The position numbers and the translations under genes were made by a program. From assembly GCF_019583405.1 (NCBI RefSeq), contig NZ_SZUU01000006.1:62001-126000 (forward strand): a stretch of DNA of 64,000 nt, given 5' to 3'. Shown one piece after another: positions 56,401 to 63,015 of the stretch. Below the pieces are notes generated by a model. The model saw only the letters and a list, made by a program, of their open reading frames with translations, made no database searches and was not told where the DNA came from. Every line of letters begins with the position of its first letter. Positions within the stretch are counted from its first letter, which is position 1. The DNA is from Bacteroides fragilis. Lineage in GTDB: Bacteria; Bacteroidota; Bacteroidia; Bacteroidales; Bacteroidaceae.

Positions 56401-56610
56401 CAGTACCTTCTTGCCACTCGGAACGTTTACACTGTATTTACCGTCCACATTGGCAATAGAACCGGTTCCAGCACCTTTGACCAGTACATTGGCTCCAATC
56501 AATGGAGATCCATCGTTAGCATCGGTGATTACGCCTGTAACAATGGTTTGCTGAGCCATCATATGGCTGCTCATCAAGAGCGCCATCAGAAACAACATCA
56601 TGTTCTTCAT
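53473..56610 (-). CDS. susC-like: SusC/RagA-family TonB-dependent outer-membrane transporter
   Basis: 1045 residues. Signal peptide to about residue 19 (MMAQQ), carboxypeptidase-like domain (~22-105; GSPLIGANVLVKGAGTG), TonB box region (LDEVVVIGYGTMKKSDLTGS), plug (~115-235; GIQIRG-type segment SIQIRGANSFS, ILKDASATAIYGSRGANGVV) and a 22-strand barrel ending in FSFGLQCTF. It imports oligosaccharides across the outer membrane, with SusD as lid. First gene of the operon, with two promoter-like sites in the 378 bp upstream. Confidence 0.96.
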   Translation of the reverse strand: MKNMMLFLMALLMSSHMMAQQTIVTGVITDANDGSPLIGANVLVKGAGTGSIANVDGKYSVNVPSGKKVLVFSCVGYKEQEITLKPGQKILNVTMKEDTELLDEVVVIGYGTMKKSDLTGSVTSIKSEDLMKTNPISINQGLQGRIAGVQVNQNDGAPGAGVSIQIRGANSFSTSTEPLYIVDGIPFTSSGMPGTGKDGMMQTANPLSTINPSDIESIEILKDASATAIYGSRGANGVVLITTKRGAKGKDNISFSANFGISKVVKKLDMLDGYTYALYRNEAARMFNEYENANEAIPYPGTSKVDPNTGESVYSPGPEDYRNGTYPSVNWQDEVFETAFSQEYNLSVNGSNDKGYYAISGNILDQSGIIHNSGYKRYSFRANLARKVHDWIEIGTNMSFTNSLNKLAKTNSVSDGIIRGALFYPATAPLDDETNNAQLNWFSSNPYVYTRAAKDELTTNSFFSSSFVEITPYKDLKVRQNVGFSYNINERDVYYNRETVEGKDPTNGYASKADNWAKNLVLETMATYNKTFNKNHSLNVVAAFSYERGDYGNKAMVATGFPQDLTEDFDMSAAVNPQKPTSGRGMTSLVSFLGRANYNLMNKYLFTASFRRDGSSKFAPGNKWSNFASGAIAWRASEEQFIKDLNLFSNLKFRASYGQTGNQAIGAYATRDYLTVANYPINGALSSGFANLTWRGPANPDLKWETTSQYNVGVDMGFLQNRINLTVDLYYKKTSDLLQNIQIPQSTGFSNMTTNFGNVTNKGLEITGKFYAITGKNFNWDFDANISFNRNKISGLPGDQFAQGWSKADNVFLQRNGMPIGTIYGFVEDGFYDNIAEVRADPFYAKESEAVCKAMVGEVKYKDLDGVAGITNADRQVIGDTNPDFTFGMTHNFTYKNFSLSFFLQGCVGGDIFNANLLEVTMSGIGNIPLNIYESRWTPENRENAKWPKAYAGYGRTMKLSDRYVEDGSYLRMKNINLGYKFVSPFKGIESINLFASVSNVFTISGYSWYDPDVNSFGSDASRRGVDLFSYPSSRTFSFGLQCTF

Positions 56611-56650
56611 ACTATTACACTGATTTAAAATGATTAATTTTGTGATAATG

Positions 56651-56695
56651 CAAAAATAGAGTCAACCGGGAGAACAAACAAGTATGATTTTATCA
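56651..56695 (-). promoter_or_regulatory. Proximal susC promoter with the shared motif (site 3)
   Basis: The minus-strand -7 box TATTTTTG is at 56658-56651, 41 bp before the susC ATG. The shared motif, read on the plus strand, is CAAGTATGATTTTATCA at 56679-56695, 28 bp from the -7 box; its first three bases form the -33 TTG. Confidence 0.8.
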
Positions 56696-56828
56696 TTCAC
56701 TTATGCAATTCAGACAAACACTCTTTATTTCTTTTCTGCCTTCAATGCATCCGTTATTCTACCATAGTTTATCTAAAAGACGAAATCGAGACTTGTTTTA
56801 TCCCAATATCGGAGAACTTTCTCAAATG

Positions 56829-56873
56829 TAAAATTAGTGCAGTTATCATTAACAATCCAGTATTATTTTATCC
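56829..56873 (-). promoter_or_regulatory. Distal susC promoter-like site with the shared motif (site 2)
   Basis: CCAGTATTATTTTATCC at 56857-56873 is identical to site 1 over 19 bp (56855-56873 with 59227-59245). At the same 28-bp distance lies TAATTTTA (56836-56829), one base off the -7 consensus. It could be a second promoter, a relic or an upstream binding site for the same regulator. The rest of the 378-bp gap shows no other structure. Confidence 0.65.
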
Positions 56874-56988
56874 GATAGTGATACAATCAGCACACCCTTA
56901 CATCAGAGAACAAGTACATAAAGAAATTACCTTCAAACAATCTTTCCTTAAAAAAACACTACTACCTCAGAACCTGTAAAAACCAACC

Positions 56989-59157
56989 TTATTGTATCTT
57001 AACCTCAAAACCTTTCGTAATACCCTTTGCCAGTCCCGGTTGTCCGGAACCTATAAACAGCGTATACTTTCCGGTAAGCATCCTCCAGTTTCCATTTTCC
57101 CAGACCGACAACTCCCGGGGAGGTATATTAAATTCAACTCTCTTCTTTTCACCCGGAGCAAGTTTCACCTTTTTAAACGCTACCAATTTCTTCAACGGAT
57201 ATGTATAGACAGGAGTATTTTCTCTGGAAACATACACCTGGACGACTTCTTCTCCGGTCCATTTACCGGTATTGGATAATTCAACCGAACATTGCAACGT
57301 TGCGCCCGATTTCAAAGTATCATTTCCTTGTATACCATCGAACCCAAATGATGTATAACTCAACCCATGACCGAAACCATATAAAGGATCTTCCTTCATA
57401 TAACGATAAGTACGCCCTTTCCACATATCAAAATCCAGGATATCCGGCAACTGATCTTCCGCCCGATAAATAGTCATAGGCAACTTCCCCGATGGATTTT
57501 CGTTCCCAAACAATAAATCGGCCAGGGCTCTACCGGCTTCCTGCCCAGGGTACCAGGCCTGCATAATCGCCGGTATATGCACATCCGCCCATTCAGAAGT
57601 TAGCGGATTTCCTGAATGGAAAACCAATACGATCCTCGGGTTCACTTGATAAATAGCTTTCAGCAGTTTCTCCTGTTCTTCCGGTAAATAAATAGAAGTC
57701 ATATCATGATTCTCTCTTGCCATTTTTTCATCACTTCCCAAAGCTACAAGCACCACATCCACTCCTTCTACCGCAGCCACAATAGAATCCCTGGAAGCTC
57801 CTATACCGTTCAAATAGTTGACTTTTCCTCTTTTACCCATCAAATCTTTCACCCCTTTCAAAAGTGTAATCGAATAAGGAGGCTGTCCACTATATCCACC
57901 TAAATAATTATGATCGGCAAACGGGCCTACTACAGCTACCGATTTAGTCTTCTCCTTACTTAAAGGCAACAGATTTTCATTTTTCAATAGCACAACCGAC
58001 TTGACAGCCGCTTCATAAGCAAGTTCCGCAAACTTCTTGCCGGCCAATAGCTTCTTATCGTAATGATTATAAGGCACAAGTTCCATCGGATCAAATTCTC
58101 CCAACTTAAACCTCGCGGTCAGCACCCGCGTTAAAGCCTGATCAATAGTAGCTTCCGAGATTAAGCCCTGTTTCACTGCCTGAACCAATTTCTCTTTATA
58201 TGTAGTGCCACATTCCAAATCACACCCACTGTTGACACCCAGCGCTGCCGCTTCCTCCAACGAATTCACGACCCTATGCTGCCAATTCATCACCCCAATG
58301 GCCCCGCAATCAGAAACTACAAATCCGTCAAATCCCCACTCTTTTCTCAGCACTTCACCGAGCAGCCAACGGGAGCCACTGGGAGGCACACCGTTAAAAG
58401 CATTATAAGCTGTCATTACCGACTGCACGTCTGCCTCTTTCACGCAAGCTTCGTAAGCCGGAAAATAATATTCATACAACTGTTTCGTCGGTATTTGCGA
58501 AGAGCTGGAAAAGCGATTGTTCTCTTCGTTGTTAGCCACAAAGTGTTTGATTGTTGCGACAGTTTTCAGATAAGCCGGATGATCACCCTGTAGCCCCTTC
58601 ACAAAGGCTACTCCAAGCCGTGAAGTCAGATACGGATCTTCACCATAAGTCTCTTCATTTCTTCCCCAGCGCGGGTCACGAGCCATATTGATAGTAGGCG
58701 ACCAGTAAGTGAGCCCCTTTCCTATTTCCAGATATTTCAGTCGCGCCTCCGTAGAAATAGCAGAAGCCACCCGCTTTACCAATACCATATCCCAGGTAGA
58801 AGCCAGATTAATAGCCTGTGGAAAAACAGTCACTTCACCTGCACGAGCCACTCCATGGAGACATTCATTCCAATAATTATAAGCAGGAAGGTTCAGCCTG
58901 GGGATGCTATCACTTTCGCTCACGAGTTGAGATACCTTCTCTGCCAGTGTCATCTGTTGGATGAGTGTTTTCACGCGAACGGCAATCGGTTGCGACAAAT
59001 CTCCGATAATCCTCTCTTTCACACCGCGGACTTCCACTTTTCCTCCTGCATTAAAAGCCGGACAATCCTCACACCCTCCATTGTCTTGAGCTCTCAACAT
59101 TATACCGGCAGAAAGTAGAATCCCTATCATTACTATTTTTGTTTGCATGTCTTTCAT
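56989..59157 (-). CDS. GH3 beta-glycosidase (beta-glucosidase/xylosidase-like), secreted
   Basis: 722 residues. Signal peptide (GIMLRAQ). The GH3 barrel (~50-375), alpha/beta sandwich (~385-600) and FN3-like C-terminal domain (~635-710) are complete. Nucleophile Asp283 is in GFVVSDCGAIG; KHFVANNEENNRFSSSS and GYSGQPPYSITLLKG are typical. The N-terminus has two close Cys pairs (GGCEDCPAF) of unknown role. ATG 59148 is an alternative start. It stands alone upstream of susC with its own promoter; it probably removes terminal beta-linked sugars. Confidence 0.92.
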   Translation of the reverse strand: MKDMQTKIVMIGILLSAGIMLRAQDNGGCEDCPAFNAGGKVEVRGVKERIIGDLSQPIAVRVKTLIQQMTLAEKVSQLVSESDSIPRLNLPAYNYWNECLHGVARAGEVTVFPQAINLASTWDMVLVKRVASAISTEARLKYLEIGKGLTYWSPTINMARDPRWGRNEETYGEDPYLTSRLGVAFVKGLQGDHPAYLKTVATIKHFVANNEENNRFSSSSQIPTKQLYEYYFPAYEACVKEADVQSVMTAYNAFNGVPPSGSRWLLGEVLRKEWGFDGFVVSDCGAIGVMNWQHRVVNSLEEAAALGVNSGCDLECGTTYKEKLVQAVKQGLISEATIDQALTRVLTARFKLGEFDPMELVPYNHYDKKLLAGKKFAELAYEAAVKSVVLLKNENLLPLSKEKTKSVAVVGPFADHNYLGGYSGQPPYSITLLKGVKDLMGKRGKVNYLNGIGASRDSIVAAVEGVDVVLVALGSDEKMARENHDMTSIYLPEEQEKLLKAIYQVNPRIVLVFHSGNPLTSEWADVHIPAIMQAWYPGQEAGRALADLLFGNENPSGKLPMTIYRAEDQLPDILDFDMWKGRTYRYMKEDPLYGFGHGLSYTSFGFDGIQGNDTLKSGATLQCSVELSNTGKWTGEEVVQVYVSRENTPVYTYPLKKLVAFKKVKLAPGEKKRVEFNIPPRELSVWENGNWRMLTGKYTLFIGSGQPGLAKGITKGFEVKIQ

Positions 59158-59200
59158 ATTCTATCTCCACTGTTTTTAGTTCATACGCTTTTCAATAATG

Positions 59201-59245
59201 CAAAATTATCGGGATTCCATCAAACCATCCAGTATTATTTTATCC
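59201..59245 (-). promoter_or_regulatory. Promoter of the upstream GH3 gene with the shared motif (site 1)
   Basis: The minus-strand -7 box TAATTTTG is at 59208-59201, 44 bp before the GH3 ATG. The shared motif CCAGTATTATTTTATCC (plus-strand reading) is at 59229-59245, 28 bp from the -7 box. The -33 position is TGG, weak, as expected where an activator is needed. Confidence 0.8.
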
Positions 59246-59296
59246 ATTCATAATACAATTATTATTTTGATAACTTATATTGCTTTATAAATCGAT

Positions 59297-59304
59297 TATC
59301 TTTG
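59297..59304 (+). promoter_or_regulatory. -7 box of the aldo/keto reductase gene
   Basis: TATCTTTG fits TAnnTTTG and is 31 bp before the ATG at 59335. No good -33 TTG lies at 19-20 bp (nearest TTGs are 27 and 14 bp away). The shared mannan motif is absent at the matching position on this strand, although the divergent site 1 lies in the same intergenic region. Confidence 0.55.
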
Positions 59305-59334
59305 CACATAGTTAATCCTCAAATACTCCAGAAT

Positions 59335-60336
59335 ATGATCAATCCTATTTATTCAGCAGATAAGGCGAGATACTCCGGTGGAATGAAGTATCGCCGTTGT
59401 GGCAAAAGCGGTATACTGTTACCGGAAGTTTCCCTGGGCCTCTGGCATAACTTCGGTGATGTAGATACATTAGCCAATAGCCTTCGAATGGCTCACTTTG
59501 CATTCGACAAAGGCATCACACATTTCGACCTGGCTAATAACTACGGTCCCTCTTACGGCTCAGCCGAGGAGACGTTCGGGCTAATCATGAAGAAATCCTT
59601 TATGCCCTATCGTGATGAGCTATTCATATCCACCAAAGCCGGACATGATATGTGGGAAGGTCCTTACGGGAACTGGGGCTCCCGAAAATATCTGATGAGC
59701 AGTCTCAACCAGAGTTTAAAACGCATGAATCTGGAATATGTAGATATTTTCTATACCCATCGTTACGATCCCGAAACTCCACTTGAAGAAACTCTTCAGG
59801 CACTCGTCGACATTGTCCGGCAAGGTAAGGCCCTCTACATCGGTATATCCAAATACCCCAAAGAAAAAGCAGAGTTTGCCTACCGATATCTGGAAGAGCG
59901 AGACGTGCATTGTCTCCTCTATCAGGGACGATATAACCTGTTTAACCGTGAACCGGAAGCACAAGGTATCCTCCGGCAAGCCCAAGAGAACGGTACCGGC
60001 TTTATCGCCTTTTCTCCTCTGGCTCAAGGTCTGCTCACCAACCGGTATCTAAATGGAATTCCTGAAGATTCAAGGATAGCCCGCGGAGGTTTCCTGAAAA
60101 AAGAACAACTGACCGATCAAGTATTAAATAAAATCAAAGCATTGAATGAAGTGGCAGGCAGTCGCGGACAAACCTTAGCCGAAATGGCATTAGCCTGGAT
60201 ATTGAAAGATGATCTGGTAACCTCCGTCATTATCGGCGCCAGTTCCGTCAGTCAACTGGCAGACAACCTGAAAGCGACGGAAAACTGTAAGTTCAGTCCG
60301 GACGAGCTGCAACGTATCGGGAGCATTCTTCAATAA
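59335..60336 (+). CDS. Aldo/keto reductase, YghZ-like
   Basis: 333 residues from ATG 59335; the frame open from 59302 starts inside the -7 box and is rejected. NADPH-dependent reductase of the AKR14 type, (beta/alpha)8 barrel, cytoplasmic. The catalytic tetrad is present: Asp and Tyr in THFDLANNYGPSYGSAEETFG (split here: THFDLANNYG, then PSYGSAEETFG), Lys in ISTKAG and His in FYTHRYD. The cofactor region is VIIGASSVSQLADNL. The E. coli relative reduces L-glyceraldehyde 3-phosphate and other aldehydes. It is divergent from the GH3 gene of the mannan locus; a role in sugar metabolism is possible but not shown. Confidence 0.9.
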   Translation: MINPIYSADKARYSGGMKYRRCGKSGILLPEVSLGLWHNFGDVDTLANSLRMAHFAFDKGITHFDLANNYGPSYGSAEETFGLIMKKSFMPYRDELFISTKAGHDMWEGPYGNWGSRKYLMSSLNQSLKRMNLEYVDIFYTHRYDPETPLEETLQALVDIVRQGKALYIGISKYPKEKAEFAYRYLEERDVHCLLYQGRYNLFNREPEAQGILRQAQENGTGFIAFSPLAQGLLTNRYLNGIPEDSRIARGGFLKKEQLTDQVLNKIKALNEVAGSRGQTLAEMALAWILKDDLVTSVIIGASSVSQLADNLKATENCKFSPDELQRIGSILQ

Positions 60337-60443
60337 ACTCTTTTTCACCACAGATTAACAGATCACACAGATGTGTAATATTCAGATTATCAATCAAATT
60401 AATCTCTTCTCTGTGTTAATCCGTGTAATCTGTGGTGAGTTTT
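60336..60443. repeat. Palindromic CACCACAGATTAACAGAT repeat, copy 1 flanking the ATPase
   Basis: It begins at the aldo/keto reductase stop. The arms CACCACAGATTAACAG (60346-60361) and CTGTGTTAATCCGTGT plus AATCTGTGGTG (ending 60437) are complementary with a small bulge. Nearly identical to copy 2 at 61893-61998: only a 2-base CA difference and one G/A change were noted over ~107 bp. Confidence 0.8.
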
Positions 60444-60455
60444 GAAACAGCCCCT

Positions 60456-60488
60456 GTCAATGACGGCTTCTCTGCAATCATCTCTGCC
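60456..60488 (-). pseudogene. 33-bp remnant of an HU-like gene
   Basis: GTCAATGACGGCTTCTCTGC and the next 13 bases match 62487-62519 inside the HU-like gene at 31 of 33 positions. It directly touches the stop codon of the ATPase gene. Before it, CAGCCCCTG (60448-60456) also matches the end of the smalltalk gene at 62042-62050. The stretch therefore looks like the left-over of a [repeat - smalltalk - HU] unit with an internal deletion. Confidence 0.65.
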
Positions 60489-61759
60489 TAAAACCCTTCA
60501 ATATTCAGCAACCACTTCCACACAGGTACAACATCTATTAATATTCCAGCAATCTCTACTGTCCTTTCGTTGTCATAAGTCACTATAATGAATTTCTCCA
60601 CATCAAAGCTATTTGCGATTTTTACCAAAGCCTTAGTTTCTCGCTCAAAAGTAGAGCTATCGGAAATACTAAACGAGGCTTGCACAGCCATCTTCTGCGA
60701 CGGAAGATAGAAGTCCACCTCAACGTTCTTATTATAATAAGATAGTTCTTCATTACTGTACCGCTTCATCAGTGCCAACGCCACGATATTTTCCAATAGC
60801 TTAGTCTCCGGATCTGCCAAAAAAACATTCAGTAGCCCGTTATCACAAAAATATCGCTTTTGAGATATCTCACGATCACTCAACGAGTCCGTAAAATTAG
60901 AGATACCAAAAACAAGATAGGCATCTTTCATATATCCAATGTAATCCGCAATCGTATTTCGGCTCACTTTAGCTCCTGCAGAACTTACGATATGCTGTAA
61001 TCGACTTAAAGCTATTGGCTGCATTACACTTTCGGCCATTTTTTTAGCAAGCAAACGGATAGCATCCGCATTGCGGATCTCATTCCGGCTAATAATATCC
61101 CCTAGAAGAATCTTTAAGTATAATGAGTTTATCCAACTTCTTTTATCTCTCAAATCAAATGTTTCAGGAAATCCGCCAAAGTGAAAGTAATCATCAAAGA
61201 GCTTTGCAACTGTAATCCTCTCATCAGAATATTCCCAATTTTTAGAAAGCTTGACTCCCTTGTAGGTCAGATATTCCGAAAACGAAAATGGGTAAACCTC
61301 CTTGATGATAAATCTGCCTCCAAGTGTTGTTGCAATATCCCGACTCAACATTTTAGCATTACTTCCGGTAATGTATACTCTATATTTGGAGTCTGCTAAA
61401 CGTCGGGCAAAATGTTCCCATCCTTCAATATTTTGTATTTCATCCAGGTATATCAATGGCCGTTTATTTTCGTATAATTCACGATACGACTCAAGAAGTA
61501 GATTTAGCTCCTCCATTTGAATGGAGGATATTCGCTCGTCCTCAAAATTGATGTATAAGATATCTTCAATAGTCGCTTTGCCGGATTTTATCATTGATTG
61601 AATATGTTGGAACATTAAATATGATTTTCCGGCACGACGAAGCCCTACAAAAACATAGTTGCAGACTTCCTCCAAAAAGATGGGTCTTTCTACTAATTCA
61701 GTCGTAGCAATCTCCTGTTGCTTTTCACTGATTATGGTTTTAATGATTCTCTTTTCCAT
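60488..61759 (-). CDS. AAA_14/DUF4143-type ATPase
   Basis: 423 residues from ATG 61759; the open frame to 61810 would run over the promoter and is rejected. N-terminal AAA domain with Walker A GLRRAGKSYL near residue 36 and Walker B RPLIYLDEIQNI near 100, then a sensor-like SNAKMLSRD; the C-terminal ~200 residues are the DUF4143 domain (YNKNVEVDFYLPSQK) with nuclease-like D-E-x-F layout. Function of the family is not known; roles in DNA handling or toxin-antitoxin-like units are suggested elsewhere. It is a single gene with a strong promoter between two direct repeats, a sign of later arrival or of duplication. Confidence 0.88.
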   Translation of the reverse strand: MEKRIIKTIISEKQQEIATTELVERPIFLEEVCNYVFVGLRRAGKSYLMFQHIQSMIKSGKATIEDILYINFEDERISSIQMEELNLLLESYRELYENKRPLIYLDEIQNIEGWEHFARRLADSKYRVYITGSNAKMLSRDIATTLGGRFIIKEVYPFSFSEYLTYKGVKLSKNWEYSDERITVAKLFDDYFHFGGFPETFDLRDKRSWINSLYLKILLGDIISRNEIRNADAIRLLAKKMAESVMQPIALSRLQHIVSSAGAKVSRNTIADYIGYMKDAYLVFGISNFTDSLSDREISQKRYFCDNGLLNVFLADPETKLLENIVALALMKRYSNEELSYYNKNVEVDFYLPSQKMAVQASFSISDSSTFERETKALVKIANSFDVEKFIIVTYDNERTVEIAGILIDVVPVWKWLLNIEGF

Positions 61760-61780
61760 GAAATCGCTCTTTATACAGAG

Positions 61781-61811
61781 CAAATATAAGCAATTTCCGT
61801 CAGTATACAAA
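61781..61811 (-). promoter_or_regulatory. Promoter of the ATPase gene
   Basis: TTTG (61811-61808), 19 bp, then TATATTTG (61788-61781) on the minus strand; the ATG at 61759 follows 21 bp later. This is a near-perfect Bacteroides promoter. Confidence 0.75.
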
Positions 61812-61892
61812 GCATAAAAGCAATTTCCTTAATACGGCCATGCGTCTTATATCATCCTGAGGGAGGATATCCCTCCTTAGCTAGAATCAGAA

Positions 61893-61998
61893 CTCTTTTT
61901 CACCACAGATTAACAGATCACACAGATGTGTAATATTCAAATTATCAATCAAATTAATCTCTTCTCTGTGTTAATCCGTGTAATCTGTGGTGAGTTTT
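61893..61998. repeat. Palindromic CACCACAGATTAACAGAT repeat, copy 2
   Basis: Almost identical to the copy at 60336-60443 and in the same orientation. Together they flank the ATPase gene as direct repeats 1,557 bp apart. After this copy the flanking DNA differs from copy 1 and continues into the smalltalk gene. Confidence 0.8.
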
Positions 61999-62035
61999 TC
62001 CCCCTATTATTTCAACCGAAACGATCGGTCAGCTA

Positions 62036-62128
62036 TCAGAGCAGCCCCTGCCCTCCTATCACTCCGGCAATGGCACTTGCCACAGCTATAATCACCTTTA
62101 AAAGGATATTCCAGCTATTCTTCTTCAT
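62036..62128 (-). CDS. Smalltalk protein
   Basis: 30 residues (MKKNSWNILLKVIIAVASAI and the last ten), too short to be found by usual gene length limits. One hydrophobic helix after a basic start, as in the 'smalltalk' family that occurs next to HU-like genes in many Bacteroides. It begins 21 bp after the stop of the HU-like gene upstream, so both are one transcript. Function unknown. Confidence 0.8.
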   Translation of the reverse strand: MKKNSWNILLKVIIAVASAIAGVIGGQGLL

Positions 62129-62149
62129 CTGTTTATCTGATTAAACTTA

Positions 62150-62629
62150 TTATGCAGTCGGATCATCCACAATGTCTCCGTCACCATTACCGGAGTCATT
62201 ACCGCCCGAAGTGCCGATACTGCCTATCTTCTGAAACTCAACACCCTGAAGCAAAGCACGGGTAGTGCCAATAGCGGCAGGCCGGGTATATTCCGGTGTG
62301 AAGTGACAGAGAAGAGCTCCCACCTGGTTCGGATTGACATCCTCCTCTTTGTCTACTCCCCTCCCCCGGCTACGAGCCTTCATCGTAAAAGTACCCAACC
62401 CTTCCAGGCGTACCGTCTTACTGTTCAATAACTCGCTGCGCATTGCCGTCATTAAGTTCCGGACCACATTATGCACATCACCCGGGGTCAATGACGACTT
62501 CTCCGCAATCATCTCTGCCAGTTGCTGGGTGGACACCGTTTTACCTATCTTCACCAGATTCAAATGCCACTTCTTGTCACCGGCCTTAGTTGCCATGGTC
62601 GATTGCACTGCTTTATAAAATAAAGTCAT
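62150..62629 (-). CDS. HU-like DNA-binding protein with acidic tail
   Basis: 159 residues from ATG 62629 (MTLFYKAVQS); the open frame to 62680 adds a Lys-rich, Asn-rich run that is probably not coding. HU/IHF fold (residues 1-125): KTVSTQQLAEMIAEKSSLTP, VHNVVRNLMTAMRSELLNS, VRLEGLGTFTMKARSRG. Unlike classical HU, the beta-arm carries extra residues and the C-terminus is a Gly/Asn/Asp-rich tail (GGNDSGNGDGDIVDDPTA), typical of the HU-like proteins next to surface-polysaccharide loci in Bacteroides. It likely binds DNA as a dimer. A 33-bp piece of this gene is found at 60456. Confidence 0.85.
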   Translation of the reverse strand: MTLFYKAVQSTMATKAGDKKWHLNLVKIGKTVSTQQLAEMIAEKSSLTPGDVHNVVRNLMTAMRSELLNSKTVRLEGLGTFTMKARSRGRGVDKEEDVNPNQVGALLCHFTPEYTRPAAIGTTRALLQGVEFQKIGSIGTSGGNDSGNGDGDIVDDPTA

Positions 62630-62777
62630 ATTCCTATATCTCCTTTTTTTTTTAATGTTATTACTACTGATTTTATTCACATTTCGTTGATCAACGCCAC
62701 AAAGGTGAACATTTACAGGAAGATGACAAAGGAAAACAGGGCATCCAGAACCGATCCCTCAGGGAAAGTTATAAGTA

Positions 62778-62909
62778 TCATATTATCAACAGTTTCAACG
62801 CATGTACAAAACCTAATCCTACACCGGCTTTCTCTGACAGATCCACCTGTATTAGTCCGGTTTCCCTACGCATTTGTTTTACGTATTCTGTTATCGTTTG
62901 ATTTTCCAT
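62778..62909 (-). pseudogene. Truncated Xre/HipB-type antitoxin gene
   Basis: 43 residues from ATG 62909: MENQTITEYVKQMRRETGLI and then QVDLSEKAGVGLGFV, the first half of a HipB-like helix-turn-helix; after it the frame turns into HALKLLII and stops. Helix 4-5 and the rest of the domain are missing, and no hipA toxin gene lies nearby, so the gene is most likely a broken remnant. Its operators upstream are intact (see 62912-63012). Confidence 0.6.
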
Positions 62910-62911
62910 AT

Positions 62912-63012
62912 TATACCCGTTGGGGCACAAGTATAATAAAAGACTCCCACTTTTATACCCGATATGGTATAAAAGTGGGAGCACAGCATTTATTTATACC
63001 CCAACGGGTATA
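62912..63012. promoter_or_regulatory. Operator cluster of nested inverted repeats between aminotransferase and Xre remnant
   Basis: TATACCCGTTGGGG (62912-62925) is repeated perfectly inverted as CCCCAACGGGTATA (62999-63012). Inside, CTCCCACTTTTATACC (62944-62959) pairs perfectly with GGTATAAAAGTGGGAG (62966-62981). A third small palindrome TATACCC-N4-GGGTATA is at 62995-63012. All share the half-site TATACC. This looks like three operators for a HipB-like dimer, with autoregulation of the former antitoxin. The inner 16-bp stem could also act as terminator of the aminotransferase transcript, but there is no T-run. Confidence 0.65.
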
Positions 63013-63015
63013 CTT

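Noticed and set aside
62912..63012. Invertible promoter of a surface-polysaccharide locus (inverted repeats at both ends)
   Set aside because: The repeats are 14 bp and only 73 bp apart, lie after the aminotransferase gene rather than before an operon, and fit operators of the neighbouring Xre remnant better.
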